18,381 nt of DNA. It comes from Stramentimicrobium sp964433555. Lineage in GTDB: Bacteria; Atribacterota; Phoenicimicrobiia; Phoenicimicrobiales; Stramentimicrobiaceae. The stretch covers positions 1-18,381 of the forward strand of contig CAYSRG010000035.1 of NCBI GenBank assembly GCA_964433555.1, given 5' to 3'. Positions 1-7,567 of this stretch are shown here, piece after piece. The notes beneath the pieces were generated by a model. The model was not told where the DNA came from. It saw only the letters and a list, made by a program, of their open reading frames with translations, and searched no databases. Numbering within the stretch: the stretch's first letter is position 1; each line of letters starts with the position of its first letter. The position numbers and the translations under genes were made by a program.

Positions 1-66
1 GTATCTATACACTTCTTCTTTGGCAATTTTTATCGGAATTTTTTTTATAATCTTTGCTTTTTTCAT
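1..66 (-). CDS. N-terminal fragment of an unidentified gene running off the window edge
   Basis: An open frame starts at an ATG (66..64) and runs without a stop to base 1, reading MKKAKIIKKIPIKIAKEEVY and then RY. A purine-rich stretch (AGAAGA) lies about 8 nt upstream as a plausible ribosome binding site. The opening loosely resembles the start of small proteins with the vitamin B12-dependent methionine synthase activation domain, but 22 codons are too few to assign it. It lies just beyond the right end of the IS element and on the same strand. It could also be a chance frame. Confidence 0.35.
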   Translation of the reverse strand, partial: MKKAKIIKKIPIKIAKEEVYRY

Positions 67-98
67 ATTAATATTTCTTCTAAAAATATCATCGATTC

Positions 99-118
99 CC
101 ACGCCTTCACAGGCGTGG
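99..118. repeat. IS right-end hairpin
   Basis: CCACGCCT (99-106) pairs with AGGCGTGG (111-118) around the loop TCAC. It lies just after the tnpA stop codon, where IS200/IS605 elements carry the right-end structure bound by the transposase. It could also serve as a terminator for tnpA, but there is no clear U-tract after it. Confidence 0.75.
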
Positions 119-123
119 TACGT

Positions 124-544
124 TTAAAACTCAAGCTGTGCTTGTCCTGTTTCTTCTTCGGCTTGGTGTTGAACATATCTACGAAATACTTCTTCATTAA
201 TTCCTACAGTTGAGATAAAATACCCTCTGCCCCAGATGCCTTTTTGATCCCAGTAAACATTCTGCAGGAAGTTGAACTTTCTGCTCAGGGATCTGCTGGT
301 ATTCTTCTTGATAACCTCTACTGCTTTACTCACAGAGTATTTCGGGGAAATCACCATATACAGATGGACATGATCTGGTTTGATTCCTATCTCTAGGTAT
401 TCCCAGTCCGAATAATGTCCTCTTATTTCTTGTAATTTGATTTCCAGATAACTATTTACCCCGGTGACTAGAATCTTTCTCCGGTAGCGGGTTATCCAGA
501 CAATATGGTATTGGGTCTTGTATACGTGACTTATATAATTTCAT
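124..544 (-). pseudogene. tnpA: IS200/IS605 Y1 transposase, frameshifted at the fifth base or so
   Basis: TnpA of this family cuts and rejoins single-stranded DNA through a tyrosine. The frame ending at 124 reads upstream well beyond its first internal ATG: it continues through HIVWITRYRRKIL and YLEIGIKPDHVHLYMVISPK, both typical of the family. The HUH metal motif HVH is at 364-372 and the catalytic Tyr at 175-177, in YVQHQ. All core residues are therefore intact. The natural start is broken: the only sensible ATG is at 544..542, but the next bases are AAATTATATAAG where AATTATATAAG would join the conserved NYISHVYKTQYHIVW frame. One extra A in the A-run puts the ATG out of frame, and TGA precedes the conserved frame. 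The copy is probably inactive unless a non-ATG start or slippage is used. A sequencing error in the homopolymer is also possible. Confidence 0.8.
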
Positions 545-596
545 ATCCCCTATTCTATCAAAGAACGAACAGAAAGAAACAGGAAAGAGTTCTCAT

Positions 597-616
597 CCCC
601 ACCTTTACAGGTGGGG
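597..616. repeat. IS left-end hairpin flanked by a 9-bp direct repeat
   Basis: CCCCACCT (597-604) pairs with AGGTGGGG (609-616) around the loop TTAC. It lies about 50 bases upstream of the tnpA start. The 9-mer GAGTTCTCA occurs directly on both sides of the stem, at 587-595 and 616-624. IS200/IS605 left ends carry such a subterminal hairpin plus short guide and cleavage sequences that pair with each other, so the repeat may be part of the cleavage-site recognition system. Confidence 0.7.
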
Positions 617-625
617 AGTTCTCAC

Positions 626-743
626 TTGATTTAAATACTGCATTTAGAAGAGGTACAAGCAGAAAACCTCCTCCTACTCCAAATAAACCAGCCAGAGCAC
701 CAATAAAAAATCCAATTCCAATAAAGCTGATGCATTGAATCAT
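626..743 (-). pseudogene. TauE/SafE-family exporter, 5' fragment cut by the IS element
   Basis: From the ATG at 743 about 38 codons encode a hydrophobic N-terminus with the glycine-rich segment GFFIGALAGLFGVGGGFLLV, the first signature helix of TauE/SafE permeases, which are thought to export sulfite, sulfoacetate or related anions. Full-length members have roughly 250 residues. After NAVFK the frame enters the left end of the IS element and ends as a meaningless tail at 558. No downstream part of the gene is seen on the other side of the element, so the rest was deleted or lies elsewhere. It follows the SLC13 permease by 85 bp in the same direction and may once have been co-transcribed with it. 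Confidence 0.7.
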
Positions 744-828
744 TTAAAGAATCTTTCTATTTTTAACAGTCTATTTCTTTGCTAATTATATGAAGATTAT
801 GCCAATAATTTTTAAGGTTTATAAACAA

Positions 829-2454
829 TTACGGAATGACTATTCCATTCCTGGTTGCTTCTAGAACAGCTTTTGCTGATTCAGTAATATCAGGAGGAAA
901 ACCAACAATTCTAAATATAATAAGGAAACCAACTACCCATAATATTAGCATACAAATAATCCATAACACAAATCCATATCTTAAGAAATCTAAAGGGTGA
1001 ATTATTCTTCTATCCGTGCCAGGGTATGCACTAAGCGCATAAATAATAGCGTTATTTGGGGTTCCCACAATTAGAAAATTAGCAAAAGAGGTAGCAAAGG
1101 CGGTAGCAAGCCCAACAGCCCATGGCTCTCCCACACCACCAGAGAGTATTCCCATAGGAATAGTAATCGGGCCAAGAAGAGAAGTTGTGGCAGCATCACT
1201 CATAAAATTAGTCATAACTCCTGAAAAAAAGCTTGCCCCAACTAGCAAAGGTAATTCCCCATTGATTCCTAAGGACTGGACACTGTTTAAAAAGAATCTT
1301 GCCAACCAAAGTGCGGCTCCACTATTTTGTAATAATGCTCCCATAGTCAAAGCACCACAATACATAAACCAGGCGTTCCAAGAAATGTTGGATAATATTT
1401 TTTTCCAATCCACAATTCTAAAAATGACAGGAATCATTAGGGCAAGTAGTGCTGGGCCGCCTAATCCAAGGGTATCACTTTTGGTTATCCATAAAAAGAG
1501 AATGACAAACATTGTTAATAGTATTAATAGTTCATTTATCTTCATCGATCCCATTTGTATATTTTCTTTTTTTATATCTTCAAATCCTGGGGTTAAATCT
1601 TTTATACTTGTTTTACGAAAGATGAAAAGCAAATAAAGAACAACTGCTATTGCTAGTACTGGAACCAGAGGCATGCCATAAGCCATCCATTGAGTGAAAC
1701 TCATGGAAACATTGTAATTGTCAAAAAATCCCATCATAATTGCATTTCGTCCTCCAGCCGCCGGTGAACCTACTCCACCAACATTTAAGCTGAAACAAAG
1801 GGTAAAAAGGAGTAGCTTAGCCAAGTTGGGATCTTCTTCTATCTGGCTACCTTTATCCTTTGCTCCTTTTAAAGCACCTACATATATTGCCACCATAATA
1901 GGAGTCATAAAGGCTGCTATAGCATGAGCAGATATAAATGCACCTAAGAGGGACATAGAAATAGCTATGATAAAAAGAGGAAATGTAAATCCTTTCACCC
2001 ACCCTAAAATCCAACTGGCTAAACGTTTATGCAAACCAACTTCAGTGACCACTACACCTAAAGCCAATACACCTAAAAGAAAGAGAGGGGCATCCCCACA
2101 GAAAGTTTTGCCTATTTCGGCTTTAGGAAGCAGGTAAAAGAAATAAGCAAGAAAGGGCATCAAAATACCGACTAATCCGATTGGTATAGCTTCGGTACAA
2201 AAAAAGATGGTAGCCATAGGAATAATTCCCAGAATTAATTTTGCCTTCCAAGCAGCTTGAGTAACACTATCAGCAACACCTGTTTTAATCATATTGTCAC
2301 TAAAGCCATATTCGTGAACAACTTCTATTAAACTCTCTGGTGTAGGAATTACAAAAGCAATAAATATAAAAACTAAGAATCCAGTAATTAACCAAAACAG
2401 ATTACTATCTATTGAAATACCTCTTTTGAAAATATTGATATTTTTTTCTTTCAT
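829..2454 (-). CDS. SLC13/DASS-family anion:sodium symporter-like permease
   Basis: This 541-residue integral membrane protein has many hydrophobic segments and the two-repeat plan of the divalent anion:Na+ symporter family, which carries sulfate, dicarboxylates and related anions. The first repeat contains PLFLLGVLALG (about 123-133), the hairpin motif region at 175-185 and VGSPAAGGRNAI (228-239). The second contains MTNFMSDAATTSLLGPI (414-430) and IVGTPNNAIIYA (462-473). The usual Ser-Asn-Thr motifs that bind sodium and substrate are replaced: Ser-Ala-His at 175-177 and Ser-Asp-Ala at 419-421. This points to an unusual substrate or coupling ion. The start is supported by AGAGGTGA about 11 nt upstream. 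It lies downstream of sat and the small unknown gene, so sulfate or an organosulfur anion is a reasonable cargo by context. Confidence 0.85.
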   Translation of the reverse strand: MKEKNINIFKRGISIDSNLFWLITGFLVFIFIAFVIPTPESLIEVVHEYGFSDNMIKTGVADSVTQAAWKAKLILGIIPMATIFFCTEAIPIGLVGILMPFLAYFFYLLPKAEIGKTFCGDAPLFLLGVLALGVVVTEVGLHKRLASWILGWVKGFTFPLFIIAISMSLLGAFISAHAIAAFMTPIMVAIYVGALKGAKDKGSQIEEDPNLAKLLLFTLCFSLNVGGVGSPAAGGRNAIMMGFFDNYNVSMSFTQWMAYGMPLVPVLAIAVVLYLLFIFRKTSIKDLTPGFEDIKKENIQMGSMKINELLILLTMFVILFLWITKSDTLGLGGPALLALMIPVIFRIVDWKKILSNISWNAWFMYCGALTMGALLQNSGAALWLARFFLNSVQSLGINGELPLLVGASFFSGVMTNFMSDAATTSLLGPITIPMGILSGGVGEPWAVGLATAFATSFANFLIVGTPNNAIIYALSAYPGTDRRIIHPLDFLRYGFVLWIICMLILWVVGFLIIFRIVGFPPDITESAKAVLEATRNGIVIP

Positions 2455-2476
2455 TTATGAAAAATTCACCTCTTCT

Positions 2477-2489
2477 GGCAATAATTGCC
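2477..2489. repeat. Small perfect hairpin before the SLC13 ribosome binding site
   Basis: GGCAA and TTGCC pair around a 3-base loop, directly upstream of the AGAAGAGGTGA Shine-Dalgarno stretch. It might modulate translation or protect the transcript 5' end. The stem is only 5 bp. Confidence 0.3.
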
Positions 2490-2522
2490 GCTTTTACTTA
2501 AGAATAATTAAAATAATTTATT

Positions 2523-2816
2523 TTATTTTAGAAATTTCTCAAAAATATCCAGTTTTTTCTCTTTCACTACCATATTGAATATTTCATTCTTTACCTCTGC
2601 TGGTAGTAATTCAATACTTTTGGTTGTTGATTGATCATACTTGGCAGATGGATATTTTTTTAACAAGATATCCATTTCTTCTTCATTACAATATACCCTT
2701 AATACTTTCATTCCAGCCAATACTTCTTCCGTCATGTTTTCTAAACCGGCCTGACATAATTTTTGGTATCTCTGTTCGTTAATCCATATGTTAATTGGTA
2801 TTTTATTCATCATCAT
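2523..2816 (-). CDS. Small hypothetical protein between sat and the SLC13 permease
   Basis: I do not recognise this 97-residue (or 95-residue) protein. It is soluble, charged and rich in Glu and Lys, with no signal peptide, membrane segment or cysteine pair. The middle (EEVLAGMKVLRVYCNEEEMD) and the C-terminus look mainly helical. Three ATG codons start the frame; AAAGGAT ends one base before the first, so the third ATG (2810) has the best spacing. It begins 18 bp after the sat stop and is followed by the SLC13 gene after 68 bp, so it is almost certainly translated from the sat transcript. An accessory role in sulfate activation or transport is only suggested by position. Confidence 0.75.
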   Translation of the reverse strand: MMMNKIPINIWINEQRYQKLCQAGLENMTEEVLAGMKVLRVYCNEEEMDILLKKYPSAKYDQSTTKSIELLPAEVKNEIFNMVVKEKKLDIFEKFLK

Positions 2817-2834
2817 ATCCTTTCTTTTCTGAGA

Positions 2835-4097
2835 TTATGAATTTATGGGAAATAGTCTGAAGACGGGTTGGCGCTGCTTTAGATATTTCTCATTGCAGAA
2901 GGGAGAACCAAATCCGTATTTATCAGCAGATTCCAACATTACTTGGAATACTTCTGGTCTCATCAATAAACTAGTAGGTTGAACCTTATCTTGAATAATA
3001 CTACGAATCATTGTTCCGCTAAAATTCTGTCGTTCTCTAGTATGTCCACAGAGTCCTGAATAAGTCACTTCCTGGCAAACAGGACAATACCACCACTCCA
3101 GTACACGTATGGGTTTGATATTTAAACTTCCCTCGGGTATCTTATCAAAGATGCGGTGTGCATCGTAAGGATCATAATAAGAACCTACACCAGCATGGTC
3201 TCTCCCAAACATATGGTGAGTACATCCTAAATTAGATCTGATAATGGCATGCAATAATGCCTCTTTGGGTCCGGCATAACGCATATCCCATAAGACAAGG
3301 GAGACCATATGTATTTCTTGATTAAAATAATTTGAATCATTCAATTGCTGCTGACCTAAAAGAATTGCCTCATCAATATAATCACCCATGCGTTTAGGTC
3401 CAATGATACAACTAACCAAAATGCCGGTCTTTAGTCTTTCAACAGCAAGATTAGCATTTGTTGAAAACCAGGCTCCTTTCATTAGCCACTCATGACCGGT
3501 ATGGGGAACATTTCGTGTTTGATGAGCAACAATACATTCCCAGTCCTTCTCTTGAAAGATTTTACGTAATTGAAGAGGAGTATACCAAAACCGATCAAAA
3601 GGTGGTTGAAATATTGGCTCATTAACTAATTTAATCGGACCAGCAATATAATAGTCACTCCATTCATCAAGCATTTTCACACCTGGGTGTTTCTCTTCGG
3701 TTGTACCTAATACTGCTTGGGCAATTTTTTGCTTATCGTATTGATAGATCTCTTCAATATCTAATAAAGCCAAAGGCTGGTTTTGAAAACTTAAAATAAT
3801 CTGGTCTCCTATTTTTAAGTTATTTTTATTGATAGTATCTCTATCCATATCCAATAAAATCGGTATCGGCCAGAGAGTTCCATCTATCAACTTCATTTTC
3901 TGGCAGACACTGTTAAGAGTGTCAGAATTCATAAAACCTTCTAATGGAGAAAAGAATCCATAAGCTAAATCGATACACTCCCGGGCTGCTCTAGAAGAGA
4001 TGGGAATTTTCTTTAAACTTTTTATTGCGATATATGATTCATTAGAATCCATAATTTGTTCTTTAATCAATTTGTTACCATGTCCGATATAATTCAT
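2835..4097 (-). CDS. sat: Sulfate adenylyltransferase (ATP sulfurylase), monomeric type
   Basis: The enzyme interconverts ATP plus sulfate and adenosine 5'-phosphosulfate plus pyrophosphate in the cytoplasm. The 420-residue product has all family landmarks: QTRN (193-196), HTGH (199-202), GRDHAGVG (298-305), and a Cys/His cluster C338, C341, C350, H352 of the kind that binds zinc in the prokaryotic single-chain enzymes. The frame is open for 14 more codons upstream (to 4139), but AAAGGGAG lies 8 nt before the ATG at 4097 and the MNYIGHGNKL opening fits the family, so the shorter start is chosen. No APS kinase domain, adenylylsulfate reductase or pyrophosphatase is nearby. It leads a probable three-gene unit with the small protein and the SLC13 permease. 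It may supply APS for assimilation or run in reverse on APS; the sequence does not decide. Confidence 0.93.
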   Translation of the reverse strand: MNYIGHGNKLIKEQIMDSNESYIAIKSLKKIPISSRAARECIDLAYGFFSPLEGFMNSDTLNSVCQKMKLIDGTLWPIPILLDMDRDTINKNNLKIGDQIILSFQNQPLALLDIEEIYQYDKQKIAQAVLGTTEEKHPGVKMLDEWSDYYIAGPIKLVNEPIFQPPFDRFWYTPLQLRKIFQEKDWECIVAHQTRNVPHTGHEWLMKGAWFSTNANLAVERLKTGILVSCIIGPKRMGDYIDEAILLGQQQLNDSNYFNQEIHMVSLVLWDMRYAGPKEALLHAIIRSNLGCTHHMFGRDHAGVGSYYDPYDAHRIFDKIPEGSLNIKPIRVLEWWYCPVCQEVTYSGLCGHTRERQNFSGTMIRSIIQDKVQPTSLLMRPEVFQVMLESADKYGFGSPFCNEKYLKQRQPVFRLFPINS

Positions 4098-4233
4098 ATA
4101 GTAGCTCCCTTTATCAATAGATTTTTTAAATACAGTCAATACTTATTTTTAATAATAAAAATAGTTTTCTATGTTTTTTCTAAAAATATATTCTCAGCCT
4201 TTTTAATTTTATACTTTTTCCCCATTTATGAAG

Positions 4234-6009
4234 TTAATTATTATTATTTAATTCTAAAATTAATTTGGATGGATATTCTTTTGAATGATATATTTTTTGG
4301 TGAGCAACAATTAATTCAGTGTCAAATAAATCATTTTTACCTGTATTATGATTACGGTCAAAATTAGGAAAATCACTACTGGTAATCTCTAATCTGATTC
4401 TATGACCTTTTAAAAAACAGCAAGCTGTGGGACTCAATTTAATTCTATATTTTACAATCTCCCCTGGTGTTAACAAATCTTCTCTTTCCAGTGAATTTCG
4501 ATATCGAGCCCTAACTACACCTGAAGAAACTTCAAGAGTAGTACCGTCATGACTCTCATCTGCTAATCTAACAAAAAAATCAGTATCTATTGCAGAAGAA
4601 GATGCATAGATTTCTACCTCTGGATATCCAACAATTTCAATATCTTCTTCTAAAGGCATTGTACGATAACGTAATATATCCTGACGATAGTGAAGTAAAC
4701 TCCTATCAGATGGAATAGTAAAAAATTCTTTAGTCCAGATTGTAGGCACAGGATCTTTGGGATCATAACTGTAAATGTCAAATATACTTTCCTGTGGTAT
4801 GGCGTGAGACAAAGTGCCTATATCTGACATTTGGTTTGCTTGTCCATTACTGTCTAAATAATAAATAGATTGCTTAATATCTTTAAGGGGCCAAGTATTA
4901 GCAATTTTCCATTTTCCTGAACCCATTACAAAATATCTTACTGCTGGCTCTTGTTCAATGCCATTATCCAATCCTTTTAACCAGTGATCAAACCATCTGA
5001 TAATCATATCATGTGTATTAACCTCTGCAAGTGGTCCGAAATCGATATCTCCTATTTTTCTTTTACCCAAACCAGTGTGATTCCAGGGACCTATAACTAA
5101 TTTTGTTTGGGTACGTGCAATGTCAGTACTAGCATTATTCTGCATTCCAATTAGGTTTTTCATAGTCTCCCCGCAATGATCATACCAACCGCTCAAATCA
5201 AGGTTAGGTACTTTTATCTTTTTATAAGTATCTTCAGCAGGTTTAACAATTCTGCTTTTAGGATCGCCTAACCATTTTCTAACATCTTTTGCTAATCCTT
5301 TTGGTAAGTATTTAGGAAAATCAATCCATGGCAGAAAATTAAACCACCTTTCAAATGGAAAATTATTCCAAATTTCTTTAGCTTCTTCAGGCGTATGTGG
5401 TTTGGACATTCCTTGGCGTTTTCGCATATCTGGTGCAATAGCATTCAATAACCAATGAATACGTCTTGCCATTCTGAATATCCCACCAGTCCAATCGACA
5501 TCTGCCATTTTAATTGGAACAGAAAATGCACACATCGCCTTAAGATGGGGAGGATTAAGTTTAGCTAATTCCCATTGCATCCAAGCTCTATAAGATACTC
5601 CTAATGTCCCGATATTTCCATTACAATAGCTTTGTTTCGCTAACCACTCAACAGTATCATAACCATCTTCAGCATCTCCAGTATGTTCTTTAAAGTCAAC
5701 TAAAAAGTTGCCGTCTGATGTATAACGTCCTCGGGAATCCTGAACCATAACTACGTATCCTGCCCGTACTGCATCTTTTATATTAATAGTACGCATATCC
5801 CAACAATTAAGATCGACCTCATGTTTTCCATAAGGTGTTCGGATTAATAGGGCTGGGAATTTACTTTCAGAATATGGTCTAAATATATTTCCTCTTAAAA
5901 TCACCCCATCTCTCATTGGAACTTCGATATTATACTCTTCAACAATATCCAATATGCCCGTTTTAATATTATTTTCTTTACCTGCTAAGAATTTATCAAT
6001 TTTTCCCAT
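4234..6009 (-). CDS. CocE/NonD-family alpha/beta hydrolase (X-Pro dipeptidyl-peptidase S15-like)
   Basis: A 591-residue cytoplasmic serine hydrolase with no signal peptide. Members cleave acyl esters or amides, for example cocaine esterase, glutaryl-acylases and X-Pro peptidases. The S15 catalytic domain is at the N-terminus (about 30-345): VMVQDSRGRYTSDG (88-100), nucleophile Ser139 in LGVSY, acid Asp277 in SGWYD, and His311 in IGPWNHTG. The C-terminal jelly-roll domain follows (about 380-585) with SATACC-like family features and RIRLEITSSDFPNFDRN near the end. The triad is complete, so it should be active. GGAGGT lies only 3 nt before the ATG, closer than usual. The gene follows the M24 peptidase-like gene by 165 bp and precedes sat by 136 bp. 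The pairing of two hydrolases with peptide or acyl-bond specificity suggests sequential trimming of an imported substrate. Confidence 0.9.
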   Translation of the reverse strand: MGKIDKFLAGKENNIKTGILDIVEEYNIEVPMRDGVILRGNIFRPYSESKFPALLIRTPYGKHEVDLNCWDMRTINIKDAVRAGYVVMVQDSRGRYTSDGNFLVDFKEHTGDAEDGYDTVEWLAKQSYCNGNIGTLGVSYRAWMQWELAKLNPPHLKAMCAFSVPIKMADVDWTGGIFRMARRIHWLLNAIAPDMRKRQGMSKPHTPEEAKEIWNNFPFERWFNFLPWIDFPKYLPKGLAKDVRKWLGDPKSRIVKPAEDTYKKIKVPNLDLSGWYDHCGETMKNLIGMQNNASTDIARTQTKLVIGPWNHTGLGKRKIGDIDFGPLAEVNTHDMIIRWFDHWLKGLDNGIEQEPAVRYFVMGSGKWKIANTWPLKDIKQSIYYLDSNGQANQMSDIGTLSHAIPQESIFDIYSYDPKDPVPTIWTKEFFTIPSDRSLLHYRQDILRYRTMPLEEDIEIVGYPEVEIYASSSAIDTDFFVRLADESHDGTTLEVSSGVVRARYRNSLEREDLLTPGEIVKYRIKLSPTACCFLKGHRIRLEITSSDFPNFDRNHNTGKNDLFDTELIVAHQKIYHSKEYPSKLILELNNNN

Positions 6010-6066
6010 TTTACCTCCATAGGACCTTTATATAATTTCTTAATAACATATTCTAATACTTCTAAA

Positions 6067-6095
6067 TATATAAAATATTAATTACCTCTAATCAA
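6067..6095 (-). promoter_or_regulatory. Possible promoter upstream of the CocE/NonD hydrolase
   Basis: On the minus strand TTGATT (6095-6090) is followed after exactly 17 bases by TATATA (6072-6067). Each hexamer matches 4 of 6 consensus bases. In AT-rich DNA such matches arise by chance, so this is only a candidate for separate transcription of the hydrolase from the upstream M24 gene. Confidence 0.3.
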
Positions 6096-6174
6096 CATTT
6101 TCATTTATTTCTATTGAAAATAATAAGGAATATAAAATTATCTAAATTAATTAGTCTAATCAGATTCACTTTTT

Positions 6175-7118
6175 TCATTTAGTTATTAAATCATGAGTAA
6201 AATTGGTAAAAGGTTCTGCTCCTTTTTCAGTGACAATCACACAGTCCTCAATTCGAACACCATATTTCCCTGGTATATAAATGCCTGGCTCAATACTAAA
6301 AGCCATACCTGGCTCTAGAGCTAATTTATTGCCTTTTATAATATAGGGTTCTTCATGGACTTCTAATCCAATTCCGTGCCCTGTTCTATGTATAAAATAT
6401 TTACCATATCCTTCATCTTCTATAACTTTTCGAACTATTTGATCGATTTCTTCACAGGTACGTCCGGGTTTTACACTTTGCATACCTTTTTCTTGGGCTT
6501 TCCTCACAATATCATATATTTTTAAATATTCTTCAGGAGGATCTCCCACAAATACTGTTCGTGTCATATCAGACCTATAGTATTTCCAAAAAGCACCTCC
6601 ATCCATGACAATAGACTCACCATCTACAATTAATTTTTTCATAGCTCTATAATGCGGTTGAGCACTATTGGGGCCGGAAGCAACTATAGGAATCAAACCT
6701 GTAGAATCTATGGTTGGAGAGAAATAACTCACATATCTAGGTCCATATTCCTCAAAAGTATTTATAAATATATTCGCAACTTCAAGTTCAGAAATACCTG
6801 CTTTTATTGTAGAAATTGTTTTTTCNNNNNNNNNNNNNNNNNNNNNNNNNNNNNNNNNNNNNNNNNNNNNNNNNNNNNNNNNNNNNNNNNNNNNNNNNNN
6901 NNNNNNNNNNNNNNNNNNNNNNNNNGATGGGGAACCAAAAAAATAGGTTCACCTTCAGCTGGAATAAAAAGGACCATAAGCCTTGCACTTTGAAATTCAT
7001 AATATCCTGTAAAATAATACATATTAACCGAAACAGTAAAAATAAAACCATCAATCCTATTCTTCTTTAAAACATTAACTAATTGCTCTTTTCGTGTTTT
7101 ATAAAGTATATCTTTCAT
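6175..7118 (-). CDS. M24-family metallopeptidase (Xaa-Pro aminopeptidase-like), interrupted by an assembly gap
   Basis: The start is an ATG at 7118 preceded by a strong AAAGGAGG site. The first 64 codons (MKDILYKTRKEQL, MYYFTGYYEFQS) are a creatinase/prolidase-type N-terminal domain. After the N run the frame resumes at 6825 with TISTIKAGISELEVANIF and runs to the stop at 6175 through the pita-bread catalytic domain. All five metal ligands are visible: Asp in VMDGG, Asp in SDMTRT, His in TGHGIG, Glu in SIEPGIY and Glu in RIEDC. Such enzymes remove N-terminal residues before proline or cleave related amides such as creatine. The two parts are out of frame if the gap were exactly 100 bases, and about 280 residues are visible where 360-400 are usual, so the gap hides more than 100 bases. 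It is not evidence of a broken gene. It is followed by the CocE-type hydrolase. Confidence 0.88.
6826..6925. other. Assembly gap (100 N)
   Basis: A run of exactly 100 undetermined bases, the conventional placeholder for a scaffold gap of unknown size. For the M24 frame to be continuous across it, the real missing length must leave remainder 2 on division by 3, which 100 does not. Confidence 0.97.
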
Positions 7119-7567
7119 GTTACTTCCTCCTTTAAATCTACAAAAAGTCAAAAAATTTATATATATTTCTTAGAAAATGATTTTATAATAAAAAATTGAT
7201 TTGAGGTGATCCCTATCTTGAGTGCTATCCCAAAAAATTATTAAAAAAACTTCATGAGTATCGAAAATAACAAAAAACTAAAAATTTTTACAATATAAAT
7301 ATGATTAAAATCGTGTTTCCTAGTATTGGTCTATTCAAAATATAACCTCTGTTCATGTGATAATTTTTTGTCATATTAATGAACTATAAAAAATAACTAA
7401 ATTTTCATGTCTTTCTTTTTATTCTTTATGTTTTTTAAAACTTCTTATTCATCTATTACAAACACCCGGAAAAAGATAAACAGTTATTAATACAACATTT
7501 CCCAATTTTAAATATGCCAATAAGCAGATAACATATTTTGATATTCCTTTTATTATTTTGGTTATGA
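7119..7567. other. Non-coding AT-rich region between the ABC operon and the M24 gene
   Basis: About 450 bases with no supported gene. It should hold the 3' end of the ABC operon transcript and the promoter of the M24 gene. I see only the strong ribosome binding site just before 7118 and no convincing promoter hexamers, GC-rich terminator hairpin or repeat. A weak AT-rich inverted repeat (AAATATG ... CATATTT, about 7509-7539) lacks a T-tract. Confidence 0.6.

Larger units (their letters stand above)
95..628 (-). mobile_element. IS200/IS605-type single-tnpA insertion element, approximate bounds
   Basis: A small element of about 0.53 kb consists of one Y1 transposase gene between two subterminal hairpins, the usual design of IS200-type elements, which have no terminal inverted repeats. 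The hairpin 3' of tnpA (99-118) has an 8-bp stem and TCAC loop; the one 5' of tnpA (597-616) has an 8-bp stem and TTAC loop. The upstream boundary is placed near 625-630, where a TauE/SafE reading frame stops making sense. The downstream boundary is set just past the other hairpin. No accessory tnpB is present. Exact ends cannot be fixed without an empty-site sequence. Confidence 0.75.

Noticed and set aside
1187..1927. Plus-strand open frames at 1187-1636 and 1718-1927
   Set aside because: They lie antisense within the SLC13 gene, whose protein is a clear family member; no ribosome binding sites or recognisable domains.
4110..4139. TTGACT with a 17-base spacer as a promoter for sat
   Set aside because: The matching -10 (TGATAA) overlaps the region just before the ribosome binding site, so the transcript would begin inside or after the Shine-Dalgarno sequence.
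4056..4367. Plus-strand frame across the sat/CocE junction
   Set aside because: Antisense to both gene ends and rich in Ile, Phe and Tyr, as expected of AT-rich non-coding translation.
7509..7539. Inverted repeat AAATATG/CATATTT as the ABC operon terminator
   Set aside because: Stem is entirely A-T rich with a 15-base loop and has no following T-tract on the transcribed strand.
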